Source: Ricinus communis (taxonomy: Eukaryota > Streptophyta > Magnoliopsida > Malpighiales > Euphorbiaceae). From it: 64,000 nucleotides of DNA. The notes beneath the pieces are model-generated. The model did not search any database. It saw only the letters and a program-made list of their open reading frames with translations, and had not been told where the DNA came from. Made by a program: the position numbers and the translations under genes. How positions within the stretch are numbered: position 1 is the first letter of the stretch; each line of letters opens with the position of its first letter. The stretch covers positions 17,472,429-17,536,428 of the forward strand of contig NC_063264.1 of the NCBI RefSeq assembly GCF_019578655.1. The letters run 5' to 3'. Positions 1 through 14,727 of this stretch are shown here, one piece after another.

Positions 1-771
1 TTTAAATGAATGAAAAGTTATTAATAAAAATAAACTTTTCATTCCTTAAAAAGAAGAGAGAAATGGATAATTGTTTGATGGAGTAATTTCATTCTGATTA
101 TACTGAAGTGAATTTTTTATGAAATAAACAATAATGGAAATCACTCAATCCCATTCCCACCCTATTTTTCCACCAACTGTAATTTAATAGTTCAGGATGT
201 TATGAGCAATGTCTGCTCTTCTTTTGTTTTTAGCTGAGTTTGTTTTGTTTTGGGGCAATGCCCCTCTCTATTACCCAATAAAAATGAAAATAAAAACATG
301 AGCATTTTAAAGAAAAAGTGGAAGTATAAAATTGATGACATTTCCTCTCCATAGATGCATATAGATAGATAAAAAGGTGCATGTACAGCAAACCCAAAAA
401 AAATACTTTGACCCCTTTGAAGTAAAGTCTACATGTTTGTGAGAAGTGCACTATTTTAATGCACCATGTTCATTCTATACTTTGCCCAAGCACTCTGATA
501 TCTTGACCAGCAAATATAAACAGGCACATCAAGAACAAAAACAATTCAGAGAACTGGCCAAGCCATACTAACTAGAAAAGTAAAAGAAAAAAAAAAAGCA
601 TAATCAATAACTAGGAAAAAGAAAGAAAGAAAGAAAACAGGATGGGCACTAGGGGGTTTTTCTTTTCTTAACCTCTAACTAAAATCTTCAGGTAATAATA
701 TGATTAGATTTTCAAAATTCCACTAAGAAAATGTGACACAGGTAACTTATACAGGGACATGTTTAGAAGGA
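1..771. other. 3' flank of the choline transporter gene
   Basis: AT-rich DNA with no convincing open frame. It includes the probable 3' UTR of the minus-strand gene just to the right; no clear polyadenylation site can be picked. Short A-rich and GAAA-rich runs lie around 580-635. I see nothing else here. Confidence 0.6.
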
Positions 772-3700
772 TCATTGAGTAAGTCTCTGCATCTCATTTT
801 GATCATTGAGCGTCTCAATGAGAAGTGGAGGAGCATACTGGGCTGTCCCTTGGTGCTCCTCCGAATCCTGACAGAATGAAAGAATGATAGTATCAATTGA
901 CATCTCCACCACTGCAAAGAACAGAGTTGCAACTATATAACCTAGAACCCAGCAAACCTGCATAAACATGAAAAAAAGACACATATTCAAATCACAGGTA
1001 AAAGTGTTTCTATAGCATAATAAAAGCAATAAACAGTGCCTGATAGGAGAAACACTTTAAACAAGTTTTTGAAACCTTAAAACATAGAAAATACTTACCA
1101 AAACAGGGAACAGTGGAGAGGTTATCTTGTTATGAGAAGATCTATATTTGTGGGTATCCAACATGAGGAATGCAAAAACAGCACTTGATAGACTGACACA
1201 TAATTTTCCAAGGAATAGAATAACATCTCCAATAACATTCACCCTCCCTATTCTAAGGATGTTGCTGATGATCAATTCAGTTGCAATTGAAGATGCTCTG
1301 CAGAAGCTTTTACCAGTTATAGCTATCTGCAGAAGCCACAAGCAAATAACAAAAAAACAGTATTATCCACAAGTATACAGATTATAGAAGAAAAAAAAAA
1401 AAAAAAAAAACTCTGTGACACTATGAAATAGTGAGTGAAATCAAGTGACGACAAAACTAGAATAAAATAGAACATCTAAAATGCTAACTTTCATGATTTC
1501 CTCGTCTCTTCACTATAGTTCGTTAATTGTACAAGGGAATCCAAATAAACATGACCATTCTACAAACAAGCGCTCTACTTTGCTTGAAACTAGTTTTTGG
1601 CATTACCATTATATAAGCATTGCGATTCACAGATTTTATAGTACAGTCAACACATCTCAGACAAAACCGAGAGGTATGATGCACCATCTTCCCAATCCAA
1701 CTGTCAGGTGTAGTACTTGCAACTTTCAGTTTGCGACGGATTGATTCAAGCATAAAGCGAATTGATTCCACAAATGACACGATAAGGGAACCAAGAGCAA
1801 CAGACCCCAGGCTGTATCGCATAAGCCACTTCATAGAGGAGAAAACTGGAAGAAAGGGAATTTCTGGCTGCATTGTGATAAATTAGAAATAGTAAATTAG
1901 CAATCCCGTCTGAAGAAAACATAGTTCCACTCTTTAAACTTAAAAAAGGATTATAGGAAGATAATTTGCAAAATATCTAAAACACACAACAACTTGAACT
2001 GTTAGAAATAATTGTTTTTGGGTGATATATGGAACATGTTAAATGCAGCAAATGGTATATGGACAAAGGTTAGAAAACTCCATCATAGAAGTGCTGCATA
2101 TTCCTTGACAACTACGCGAAGATCCTAAACACGGAATTTGCAATAGAACAGATTAAAAGTAGGTTGAGCACCAGAATTGCAATCAGATCAGATTAGGAAA
2201 GTTCATTCTACTTATTAGCATTTTAAACTCAAAGACACAACTGGGAATAAATTGTCAAAATACACAGAACTACAAACATGGGAATATTATGGGCAGGGCA
2301 TACCACCTAAGTTGTCAAATACAAAGTAATGTCCTAATTGGTGGTATAACCAAGCTCACATTTTGCACTCGAGTATATTACTTTTCTCACTTATACATGA
2401 ATTCAACTTTTCCTGAAGACCAAATTTTGTGATTACAGAGAAAAGGTAATTGTTTCTTTGGACAGCTGAATCACAGAATCAAATTTTGTGATTACAGAGA
2501 AAAGGTAATTTTTTCTTTAGACAGCTGAATCACAGAATCATTAATACTGATGCTCTCATAGGCTGTATCTATGTAAGTGCAGATAGCAACATGATGAGTC
2601 CACATCACACAATTTGCATAATTCCTGAAGTACATGTATAGCTTAGTAGCTTACCGAGGCCTCACCACGAGCCCAGTAATAGGAGGCAACAGAGCCCGCA
2701 ATCACAGTTGCCGAGCATGCGATAAAAAATTGTGTAGCCCAATAACCTCCAAACAGGTGGAAAAAGATGGCAACTGCTATATGAGGAGTATAACGTATAC
2801 TAAAACCACAGCAACGATCACAATTAACCCGTTTTGCTCCAAGATCATATGCACAGCAGTTGGAATTGCAGTCATTTTGGACAATTTGGCCAGAACTAAA
2901 CAGATGAAAAGCAGCTGAAAACCAGAACATATAAAAGATTGCAAGGAGAGCATATGGTATAACTGGAAAAATTATGAGGGCTTGAACTTCTCCTATGACC
3001 TTTGCAGCAACCTGCATAAAGATAAAAATTTAGAAGTGCATTCTTATTGCAATGAAGACAAAAAGACTATTTAGCTCATAAACAGCATCTGCAAGAGCAG
3101 CGGTCTTAACAAATATTTTTGTTCTAGATAGGGGTTTCTAAGAATCTTAGTGCCATTTCATCGTTATAAAAACAGTTGTCTGCCAAAATAAAAAAGAGGC
3201 TGATTGCATATTGGAAATTTGAACAGATATTTAATCCATATAATGATTTGTAACTAAAGTATCTGGTACATTTCATTGCCTACTTGTTCGACGAAGTGGT
3301 ATCTTCCTGTATACATTTGGTAGATTAGAGTCCTACTTGGTTTTTCTAAACTGAATGTCTTCGCAAATACAAGTCACCTACAAAATCCAGTGAGGATGAG
3401 CAAATTTTTGTTCTGTAGCCAGCCTCACTGCAAAACTTATATGTTGACGCTTCCATAAATTGGATGCCAACATTAACTTGTCCTGTCTGGTATAGGGTAC
3501 TATGCCATTCCCCACTGAACCACCAAAAGATCCACTAGTTCAAGTCTAATAGAAGTTTCTAAATACTGTTTATTCCTTGTTACATCTCGACATTGCAATA
3601 TGCAACCTAGAACAATGTACTTACCTTGAGGACAGATGTTGCCATAAGAATGCGGCGCACGATAGCAATTGAAGTAAGGATGGCAACAACCATTATAAAT

Positions 3701-6700
3701 GTCATTAGAACAGTAAAAGCACGAAGATGATTTAGTTCCTGAAAGATGCAAACCACTCAAGTCAATAACAAGCACGTATGACATGCACAAACATAATAGG
3801 AGATATGGAAGGGAAGATAGTAAGTAATCCAATGGTCATCTAATAATAGAACCCACCCGTCCAGATATGTGGTAGTATGGATCATGATGACCGATGATAG
3901 GAGAGATGGCATCGTTCCCAATCCATCCAGCTACATAAATAAATAATTAATTAAATTAGGATCATATATCCAGGACAGTCATTGTCACATTGAATTATAC
4001 ATAAGGAAAAAGGAAAATGACAGAGCTAACAGCTTGATGCTACTAAAACTGAAATATATGCTTTTGAGACTAGAAAAGAATAAAGCACTGACTAGTAGTA
4101 GAAAATATCAAAAAGAAAAAAAAGGATTGACATAGTAGCTAACAGTGCTAGACAAGCAAAACTCATGAAAGACATGTTCCATGTCACCCACACTTCTAGC
4201 TCTTCATTCCACTAGGTACATTTTAGAAAGAAGATGTAGCGCATATGGTTCCTATGATCATCCCAAATTATCATGCGCAAATTCACGAACTAAATTATTA
4301 TCAAACTTTTATGTCAAAAAGGTTAACTCCAAAATAAAACCTAGCTACTATTCTACTGTGAGATGAGAGAGAGTTGTTCCAGATAAAAAAGGAAATTAAC
4401 AATAACAGAAAAGTAATGGTTCAAAACTGCTATCTGCAAATATAACAAGCCTGAGCCAAATCATAAATTCCTGGGAGCTCAACATTGCAAGGTCCAAAAA
4501 CCAAACCTTATTATAAAGAATTTACTTCAGAAATTGCAGGAAAGAAAAAAAATTCCTGACCTTTCAAGTAGTAAAACATTGTTACTGATATTATGAGAAT
4601 GTCAAATACAGCAACCGTTATCCAAGGCATTGCAACAACAAAATGCCGAATCATTAGGAGCCAAATCACAGACAGAAACAGTGGCAACAGTCCCCCACAA
4701 ACGATTAACACAGGCCACGACTTTCCTATATCAGCCATGTATCTCTGCAAAATGTAAATGAACTTTGAACACTAGAATCAACAGATGGTTAATTGTTTCA
4801 ATGCAAAACCAACAAATGCAATTATGAATGTTAAATAAACAGAAATATTAAGATAATTCATTTAGGCATGTTCAGCTATAAAAATTTTCTGCCTACAGTA
4901 AGCCTTTATGGACAATGTAGTTACCTAAAGTGAGTTACCAATCTGAATTGTTCAGTGTAAGCATGTGCATAGTCATATAGTGAGATTATCTCAATTATTA
5001 CACTTGTTTAACGATATTAAGCTTCTATCCAACTAAAAGGCATAAAAGTAAGGAAGATATGCCAAACTTTTAAGCTAGCAGTTTCAGTACATCAGCAGCA
5101 ATATTTGAATAACATATCAGTTGGATGAGTGTGACCTTAAATACAGTATACCCAATGAGGAGACGATAATCATGATGTCCTTTTAGAAACCACAGTGACC
5201 AAACCAAAAGCTCATGCCAAAAATTCTTCCTTTAAATTACTCTAATTGCAGAATTAAGCAGAATCCAGCAACTCGCCATTGAAAATAGCAAATTATTCTA
5301 CAAGTTCATAAGCATAATCATTCTCAAGTAGCAAAAAGAAAAGGGGGAAAGAAAAAAAGAAAAAGCTGCTCAACCTTCAATACAGATGAACGGGCATTAA
5401 TGGACTTGTGTATGGATTTGTCTATTATAATGTCCTCGTTAATATTCACTCCACCCATTTGTTGCCAATGCCGCAGTGAAACATTTGATGCATGTGCAAT
5501 GAATTGGCATCTCCAAAAAACTGATATTGAGAAAGAAAACAACTGTTAATCAACAACATCAAAAGTAAAAACCAGCATAATCCTAGACTAAGCAAAGGAT
5601 AAAACAATCTCTAATTGGTTCTAGACCTTTTCAATTTCTCACACAAAATCCACTATTACAAATTTGAGCATCTACCTGACATGGGAGAGGGTATTAAACT
5701 ATATTCCTAAAACTTACCTAACACTTAGAAAAATTAACAAGTGAATAAATTATAAAAGAAATGATTGTCTCAAAACAAAATTTAATTCACTTACCATTAA
5801 CACTAGGAAAAATTACAGGGTAACAAGGACCCTGGAGTTTGAGGGACGTGTTCCTCATTTCTGGAGTAAGGAACTCAAAATAATCATAATTCCTATCAAT
5901 CCAGTCATCCATTGACAGACGGATATCTCCCTCTGGATAATCACATACCCAGTTTAGTGCATCTTCAGACGGAATGGGGCAATCTAATAAACATACACTC
6001 CTAGCATTGGCCAACTTGAATTGGGTGTTCTTCAAACCACTAAGGTAGACCTGGTTTGGATTTAACCAATACATTAGCTCCAATTGATCAAGATCTGGAT
6101 GTGCATGTTTATCACCACATACATTTCCTTTATAATCCAGCCCATACGTAAGCCTGGTAATTCATAACACAGCCAATAATAATAATCAATACAAAGAACA
6201 AGAATAATTCAGCAAAACAGAAACAATCTCAAAAATAATGCTGCAATATAACTTTATAACGCCGAAAATACAAGCAAAATTACAATGTAGCAAACACAAT
6301 TCTAGTTTGCAGATTTGAAGAAATAACAGTTTCTCTGACCACAAATCTCTTAAAGACTAGGTGGCTTTGGGTTTGTATATGGATATTGGGTAGATTACAC
6401 ATTTATGCCTTTAAGAAAACCAGCACCTGGTTGCATTGAAGAAATGGAGGGAAAAACCAGAGGTACACCAACAAAAGAGCCAATTACAATGACTTTGCAA
6501 TCATATTTTAAGAAAACAAAAAAAAGGCCATTAACCAATGGACAAAAAGAACAGCAGACCATATTAAAATTTTACCCCTTACATGAATTAGAACTAAAAC
6601 TAGAAATAGTACTAGCTTGAAGAAAAGGATGTTATCCTGAAACTAAATCTAAAAGTCAAAGGTTTCCCTATGCATATATGGAAAAATGTAAGATGTTGTT

Positions 6701-7544
6701 GGCAAGCATGATCAGTTCAGGGAAGTGGACTTTATAGAAGGAAACGAATTGCGTTCTCTCCTTTTCTCCCCCCGATAGACTCCCTCTACTATAAACTGTT
6801 AAAGATGATATAAATACTGCATTACAAATTACAGTAATGTATCATTTGGTTCCTCAAAAATGTAAACCAGAATAGAAATGCTATCTTCCTACTCTCTTAA
6901 CTGAATATCCTTAGTCTACTATCTAGCACTGAAAACAGTGCAACGGCAGAAAACATGAAAATCTCTAATTACAAGCTACAAGTGACATTCCGAATTCTTG
7001 TGTTTTCTTTCCTTTGATTTTCTTTCAAACCACAGAAAAATAAAAGTAGAAACTAAAAGAAAGCACAGAGTCTACATTTGGCATCAATGCCGATTGGGCT
7101 TCTACGAGCATCAAAACAAAGGCATCACATGGGGATGCAATACATCTTGCCTACGGAATACAATTACAAGTAAAATATTCTACGGCAGTATTGTACATAA
7201 ACATATAAAAGGAGATTCTTTACACTTAGGAAAGCCAAATAAAGAAACATCATTAAGAGACAGTGAATCTCAACTTAAAAATTAAAAACACATAAAAATT
7301 ACCAAAATCAGTAAGTGCCTGGTTGAGTTTAAAATTGATTAAAGCTAGAAAATACAAACCTTAAAGGGTTTCCTTGGTTAAATCCAAAGCTGGAATTAAC
7401 AATCATAGCAACCCAAAATGCAATAAAGATAACAAGAAAAGCAACATCTCTACATTTCCTATTGCGTCTAATAATTCCATCAATTTGAGTACTCCCATCA
7501 CTTGATGGGTACCTCCCAATCACTGCCCCTAAAGGTCCCCTCAT
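772..7544 (-). CDS. CTL1: Choline transporter-like protein, complete, 10 exons
   Basis: Multi-pass membrane protein of the choline transporter-like (SLC44/CTL) family. The Arabidopsis relative CTL1/CHER1 acts at the trans-Golgi and plasma membrane and is needed for sieve-plate and plasmodesma development and for choline and lipid homeostasis. Exons (minus strand, 5' to 3'): 7544-7360, 6153-5795, 5520-5375, 4744-4561, 3930-3857, 3738-3625, 3011-2655, 1867-1607, 1326-1099, 957-772. All introns are GT..AG and every phase closes, giving 697 residues against about 700 in Arabidopsis. The protein starts MRGPLGAVIGRYPSSDG; an in-frame GTG lies 21 nt upstream, but the ATG matches the family start. 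A hydrophobic segment follows at about residues 35-50, then a large lumenal loop with cysteines and N-glycosylation sequons, then hydrophobic blocks (for example GKSWPVLIVCGGLLPLFLS) and the conserved FVESIRFMLESIRRK region. The tail is short and polar. No lesion was seen. Confidence 0.96.
2421..2538. repeat. 59-bp tandem duplication in CTL1 intron 7
   Basis: Two adjacent copies (2421-2479 and 2480-2538) each begin CAAATTTTGTGATTACAGAG and end CACAGAAT. They differ at only two positions (TTGTTTC/TTTTTTC and TTTG/TTTA). They lie in the intron between the exons at 2655-3011 and 1607-1867. This looks like a recent local duplication with no visible effect on splicing. Confidence 0.9.
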
Positions 7545-10321
7545 CTCTATAACAGCTTTGGCCACTCACTGTTTATGTGTCTTTATCTATCAAATTCTTG
7601 CAGCACAACTAGTGAGAGGCAGAATGCCAAAGATGGAGTCTTTTTGGTGAGAGAAGAACACTAAGTAGACAAAGATGGAGCCTTTTAGTGAGAGAAAGAA
7701 CAGTAAGTAGAGTGGGAAGCTAAAAAGGTGTGTTCTGTGTGTGTGAAAGCAGGAAGAGAGAGCGATGGGTTATTGGGTTTTCTCTAGATTTGGAATATTT
7801 TTAGTAAATTTTGTTGCCTTTTCTTTTTTTGAGTTTGATTATTAATAACAATGAGAATGATTAGTTTAATAATTTAAGTTTTGATTTTAAGACAAAGATA
7901 TCATACTGTGTTAGTGAGTTCTTCTGTTTTTAAGATTTTAAGATTTAGTTTACAGAATCCATGTCTTGCGGCTTAGAATGGAATAAATGCCAATTTGTCC
8001 CTTGCAATTTTCAAGCAGGGCACATTCAACCCTTTTCTTTACCTTTTTTACTAAATTAGCATAGTATTCTCAATTTTAGGTTTTTTAAGGTCTAAGTATC
8101 AATTAATCTTGAATATTATACTTTTTAATAATTTTACCAAATTATTTTAAAATATTAAAATTAAATATACACATATTTGTTTTATTTTCAAAAATATTTT
8201 TTGTTGATAGTTTTTACAATTTTACTATAAGGAAGATGACGCTAAAGATCGACTGTGTTCATTAAAAGAAAAATATTTGAAAATTAGTAAAAATTTTAAT
8301 GTAATTAGATGTAAAAAGTGTGAAAAGATTTACATATGTAAGACTTTTAATAGCTATATTATTAAATATATAATAAATTTTTTACTAGCTTCTAAATCTT
8401 TCTATTCAATTAAGCACGTTCGACTTGCTATATCATTTTTTTTACGTAAAATTAGAAAAAATTATTTTAAAAATATTTTTAAAAATAAATTAAAAGCGTA
8501 TATAATCTTTTAAATTTAAAATAATTAAATAAAATTATTAAAAGGTATAAACTTCAGAATTAATTAATAAATAGACCTTCTTTTAAACCTTTATGAAAAC
8601 AAAAACATGCAATATATATCTATTAAAAAGAAAGTAGACAGAATAAACTTTAGAATTTCAATATCTCAATTTTCAAATAATAGAAACTTAAAAAGAGTTA
8701 AAATTAGAAAGAAAAAAAAATTGAAACTAAGTTCTTTTGAGAGGAAAATTGAAACTAAAATTGATCATTCAAAAACTGGAAGAAAAGAAAAAAAAATCAC
8801 ATTTCATACTTCTCTATTTTCTATCTTCACTTTTCTTTAATTCCACATAATTCTCAATGGTTGAACATTGAAAAGAATAAATAATAAATAACAACTAACT
8901 TAATTATATTTATGACGCAAATGTCATATAAATCATTGGAAAGCACCAACGCTTTATTATCAGTCTCAGATAAAACATTACTGATTTTCTAATTTGTTTC
9001 TATTTTTCACTGAAAGTGAAATCAAAAACTATAATTTGAGGTTTTGGGTTTTGTAAAATCCAAGTCTTAAGGAAAAGTTGTTTATGGAAAGAGTTTTGAA
9101 GATTTAAGGTTACTTTATTAAGTTTCTTATACAATTAATGTGCTCAGGTTTTTGATATTTTAAGAAAGTAAAATACAAATAAAACATTAAACTTTTTATA
9201 TTGATGAAAAAATTAATATTACTGTATTTTTCTCATGATATTGATCATATTTAGATAAAACATTTAAAAAGAAGATAATGATAACAAAGAAGAGGAGAAT
9301 TTATGACTATTTTATGAATAGTTTTATATTTCATATTAATTTGTCAAAAAGTGTTAAAACTGAAAAATTGTGCTAATTTAACAGAAAATGTTAAGAATAT
9401 AGGCAAATCCAACATGTATGTAAAGTATAAGGGCTAAATTGATCTTTATTCCAAATAGGATGGACTTAATGTGTCATGTAAATCTAAGTAAATTGCTTAT
9501 TCTTTTAGTGTTGGAGTTTATTTATAGCATGAAACAACCCCAAGCTTTGTTCTAGCTTATTGATACTTTTAGGAAAAATCACTTGAATGCATTGATTTTT
9601 TCTTTTTGTTTTTTTACCTTAATAATAATAATTTTAGATATATTGGCTTCTTTTTTTAATCAAAAAATGAAATTAATTCATCACTAAAAGCATTGCAAGC
9701 ACATGAGTTGCAATTCAATCCCTAAAACTAAAGAGAATTATAACCCAATAAAAATGCAAACTTTTGATTATATAAGTTTAAATTTTAAAATTATTGATCA
9801 CTTGTAATACTTAAGTTGTTATTCTCTTTGTTAAAGTATATGCAAAACAAACCTCAATGTAGTTTATTTTTATTTTTTTTATACCATTGAGGAGCTAATT
9901 ATGACTGATTTTTTTAATATTTCACTAAAGAAATTACTTGCATAGGCCAAAAAGACTAAATTTATCGAAATACTTTGAGGATTACTTAGTTTTATGAAAT
10001 GGCACCAAATAATAAAAAAAATAAATAAAAAGAGGTTTTCCAAATTAATTTTTTTAGATAAGTGATTTTTTAGCATAAATTAAGGATAAAAAATATCTAA
10101 ATGGTAAAATTGATCGTAATTTTAACAAAAAATATGTCTTTTTAATTGTTAAATTTCTTTTAAATAAAGAATTCAAATAAAGTATCACATTTTATTTATC
10201 TTTTCTTTTTTGAAAGGAAGTGCCACATTTTATTGAAAATAGAGTATATGAAAAAAAGAAAGAAATAGAAAAACATCATAGCAACCCCACAAAAGATGAA
10301 GAAAATTAGAATATAGGGAAC

Positions 10322-10323
<2 letters not shown>

Positions 10324-10374
<51 letters not shown>
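10324..10374. repeat. (AG)n microsatellite
   Basis: About 25 uninterrupted AG dinucleotides, followed by AAGGGTGG. A simple-sequence repeat, likely polymorphic in length. Confidence 0.97.
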
Positions 10375-10377
<3 letters not shown>

Positions 10378-13300
10378 GTGGATAGGAATTTTAGTTACTA
10401 AACTATCATATTGGACAAATAGAGTCAATATAAAGAGAGGAAAAGGGAATCTGAAATGTACACATTTGAAAGAAAAAACCAAATTTGCTAATTAAAGATT
10501 AGACATATAATCATGGCAAATGTCTTTAATAAAGCTTGTTTGAAAAGATAAATGATATATTTTTCTTTCTAATTTTATCTAAGGTACTATAAATGAAGTA
10601 TGTTATTATTCCTACCATGCAACTCATCTTTCCATAATTTCATATAAAATTAAAAAAATATTAGGCAAAACTCATTATTAAATTTCTAAGTCTTTAAAGT
10701 TTTATTCTATTAAATTTTAAAATTTATTTTCTAAATCTTAAATTTTTACTTTATTTAGATTAAAGATTTTTTACACATGTTTTTATGTTTTATAAAAATC
10801 TCTTTTATTTTATTGAATTTTTATATTTATATTTTATATTTATGAAAAATCCAATAATTCATAATAAAAATAAAAATAACCATCCAAAAGCTTAATAAAA
10901 TAAAATAAAAGTTAAGAACTTCAATGAAATAAAACTGAAAAACTTATTTTGTTACATTCTAGTTGATTTTGGTCATGCAATGAAGAACTTTTTTCTTAAA
11001 TCTTAATTTTACAAGATTTTAAATCAGACTGCCTTAAGAATATTTTTGGTCCTCAGCAAGAACTATATATATATATATATATAACTTGCAACAATCAGAA
11101 TGATTTAATTTATTTATATTTTATATTTATTATTTAGAAAAGTCTAAACATTTTGAAATGTTATAATATTTCATAATTTTTATCTATAAATAGTTTTAAA
11201 ATAAAAAAAAATTATTTTAATAAGGGTATCGAAACCATTTAAATTTTTGTTAAACTGTATCAATTTTTTTCATTCCATATCTCTGTACTTTAATTTTATT
11301 TTTTAATTAGTAATGCATTTAGAATTTGAGTGTTATTTTAATTTTTTTACATTTCATAAATTTTAACATTATTTATATTAATTTTCAATATTCATATTAA
11401 AATTTATAAATTAAATAAATAAAATCGGACTGGTTAAAAAAAACTGGAACTAGCTTGAAAACAGAAGACTGGTTCAAGATCGATTTCTTCTCAGATGGAA
11501 CCAGAACTATTTAATCCAATTTCAACTCGTCAAAAGTAATTTATTTTAATTAATTTTTATTTTTTTAATAATTGATTGGAACCAATCGACTCTATTACCA
11601 TAAGATCTAGTTTTATATATGCTAAAATAGTTATTCTATTTATATTTAATATGCAAATTATCATCAATAGAAAATATTTTAATATATATACTCTATTAAC
11701 TATTTAGTTTATATCAGAAATTATAATAAATTGAATAAAAATGACTAATATAATTATTGTATAAAATATAATAAATTTAGCTATAAAAATAAAGATAAAA
11801 TTAATTTATACGGATTATATCTATAATTTATTAATAAAATATTTAATTAAATTCTGCATAAAATATAAATATTTAGCTAATGTGCTGAAGTTTAATCGGG
11901 CCTGAGTTAACTGAAAAAATAATGTTCTTAAGTGGTCACTTGATTTTGGGAATAATCATATTGCCAAAATCAACTGATCATATGCTTCAAATTCTAAGTG
12001 ATCATTCTTATTGTGCACATTCAACTCATCATATGCTTCAAATTAGTTTAGTAATATGAAAAGGAAACTGTGGTTTAACATTGGTAAAAATCAGAATATG
12101 ATTTATTTTATGAAAAAACACTATATTTACTTTACTCTGTCAATAAATTACTTCCAAATATACTAATGTTATTATTGGCTTTAATATAATTTTATATTTT
12201 TGTATTTCTATATGAGTTTTCTTGATGATATTTTTATACTCTATCTTTATTTATTTGCCTTTTACATATCTCAATCAATTTATAGAATTAATATTTTACA
12301 ATTTGACAATAAGATATCATGAACCATCAATAAAAATATTTTTATAATAATAATAATAATTACATAGTTATATGTCTCATACATTCATAGATATACATAA
12401 ATCTTATTTAAGAAATTATCTTTTAATTCAACTATAAATTATAAAAATATATGTTGTTATCATTTACTTTAAGCCCAAAATAGTTAATTAGCTGATAAAT
12501 TACTTAAAATTAAATTAAATTTTATACTTTATAATATATTAATGATATTAATTGATTTCACAGTAAAGTATTTAAAAAGAAAAATACAAAAAATAAAAGT
12601 GTCATAAGAAAAAATTATAAAAATATATATGAAACCATGTCATAGTCGATAAACAATATTAGCATGTAACAGAGTAAAACAGAGGATAGTCTTTTATTAC
12701 AAAATAAACCACATGTCCATTTTTACCGGTGAATAAAATCACATGATAATTTTTTTTATTTATTCCTTTGTAATATTTTAGAATAATTGTCAATATAATA
12801 TGTATATTTGTTAAAATTTGACAATTAAATATTTAAATTCTTAAAAATTATTTGGTGAATGAACATAATATATGTTTACAATTAAGATTTTAATAAATTT
12901 AAATACAATTTTTGTAATTATTTCTAGTCTTTTTAAAATTTAAAATTTAAAATTAAATTAAATTAAAATTAAAATTAAAATTAGATTAGATTAAATTATA
13001 TATTAAAATTAAATTAAATTATATATTTTATAATATATTAATGATATTAATTGATTTAACAGTAAAGTATTTAAAAAAAATTGATGTTGCTCAATGTTGG
13101 AAAATTCTTTTAAGAAAAAATTGATAAAGATACAGTGAGGATATCATAATGCTAGAAGTGGTGGAGCAATTAATGACTCTAATAGAAGCCGATATCTTTT
13201 AAGAGTTTTATCATTATTTTAATATTTTTAGATATATTTAAATTTAATAATCAACATTCTAATATTCTAGATTTGTAATATATATATTCAATTTTAAATA

Positions 13301-13804
13301 TTTATTAAATTTATATATTAAAATATAATTTTTAGTAATTTAAAATTTTAATATCAAATTTTAATTAATTTACAGACAATTATTATTATTTTACAAGCAG
13401 CAATTTTATTAATTAAATAAAAAAAATAAAATAAAATTACCATGGCTAAAGCCCAGATTAAATGGATCAGCGCCAATATACTCATTTAGGCAAGATTATA
13501 TTAACTGAAAAAGATATGGAAAAACATTCGAATACACATTTAAATGTTAATAACTTTCACATATTATTATTACAGTTACTAAATTTTTTTTATATAGCAA
13601 TCGGTTTCACACACTTAAATATTAACAATTATTGGTTACACTAAATTATAATTTCTAATATTTTAAAATTTTAATTGTAGGATTTTAATAAATTGAAATA
13701 GTATTTTTATAATTATTTCTAGCCTTTTTAAAACTTCATTTTTCATTTACTTAATTAGCTGTGCAAATTAATTATAAAACTAAAGAATGAACATATTTGA
13801 AGTC

Positions 13805-13967
13805 TAATTTAAATGGTAAGAGTATTTATTTTTTAGAGTCAAATATCGTATGGGTTCAAACCCTTTCTCACACTAGATGACTTTGTATTTATGATGAGTA
13901 TAAAAGGATAACTGTTAGATATTATGTAATTCGCGCCTTTTAAACCTTTTTTGGATTAAAAAAAAAA
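13805..13967 (+). mobile_element. SINE-like retroposon (tentative)
   Basis: A stretch of about 160 bp has an A-box-like AATGGTAAGAGTA (13812-13824) and a good RNA polymerase III B box, GGTTCAAACCC (13853-13863), about 40 bp downstream. It ends in an A run (13958-13967) and is flanked by AAGTC on both sides (13800-13804 and 13966-13970, the second partly within the A run). This order is that of a tRNA-derived SINE. The A box is weak and the flanking repeat is only 5 bp, so the call is tentative. Confidence 0.5.
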
Positions 13968-14727
13968 GTCAACAATACACATATTATATATTTTATTTAA
14001 ACCCAATTGCATATTAGTTATAAGAATACAATTTATAATAATAATTTTGATAAGATCATTACCAAAATTGGTTTATTATAAAGGTGTATTATATTATATT
14101 ATATTATATTATATGTATGCATGTATGTGTATTATAAAGGTGGTTCCAGATAAAGTAGAAAGGAATTCAACAAATCTTCTAAAAGGTAAAAAGGATAAAA
14201 ACAAATAAACAAAAGAATCTTAAGTCTATAGAAAACTTTTGAAACTTGAGGGGTTAAAATTTTGTAAAATATGAGGACTAAAATTTTAGAAAAATGAAAT
14301 TATAGATACAAAAGATATTAGAAATTACTATAAGGGGGGCCAAAATGGAAAAAAAAAGTTCTCAAATATATAAAAAAGATCTTCAGAGAGAGAGAGAGAG
14401 AGAGAGACGAAGAAGATTTTTCTAGGGAGGGAATATAATAAATATTATTGTGAGGGCGGCTCCTAAAGGAAAAAGTAGGAACACTTACTATTAAAGAATC
14501 CTTTTTAATATCTAATTTGCGCCGCGGATCTGATAAAGAGACTACTCTCTAATAATATAATATGTATTTTATACATATTCCCCATCATTCTCACTGTTTC
14601 CAGCTTTGTTTTTTTCTTTTTTCTTTTATGGGAATATTAAGGCTTTGTTTGTTGAGGATGACAATGGGGAATGGGTAAGACAAATATTTATATCACAAAA
14701 TATACTCTTAAGTTTTTTAAAATTTTC

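Larger units (their letters stand above)
7545..14722. other. Promoter side of CTL1 and AT-rich intergenic DNA
   Basis: The first 200-300 bp should hold the CTL1 5' UTR and promoter; its minus strand is CT-rich in the AGAGAG-complement tracts near 7620-7770. Beyond that the DNA is very AT-rich up to the solo LTR. The short frames at 8277-8513 and 8607-8840 are Lys/Asn/Phe-rich AT artefacts. Small items: (AG)n at 10324-10374, (TA)n at 11064-11082, a direct repeat of about 60 bp at about 12525-12585 and 13020-13075, a (TATTA)n run at 14087-14114, and (GA)n at 14385-14408. A 20-bp direct repeat (ATCATATGCTTCAAATT core) occurs at about 11976 and 12028. No gene is recognised. Confidence 0.6.

Noticed and set aside
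7545..7565. Upstream in-frame start for CTL1 giving seven extra residues (AKAVIE region)
   Set aside because: The codon at 7563-7565 is GTG, and the family start MRGPLGAVIG matches the ATG at 7544.
8277..8840. Two Lys/Asn/Ile-rich frames in AT-rich DNA
   Set aside because: Composition is that expected from AT-rich random sequence; no start context, motif or splice partner.
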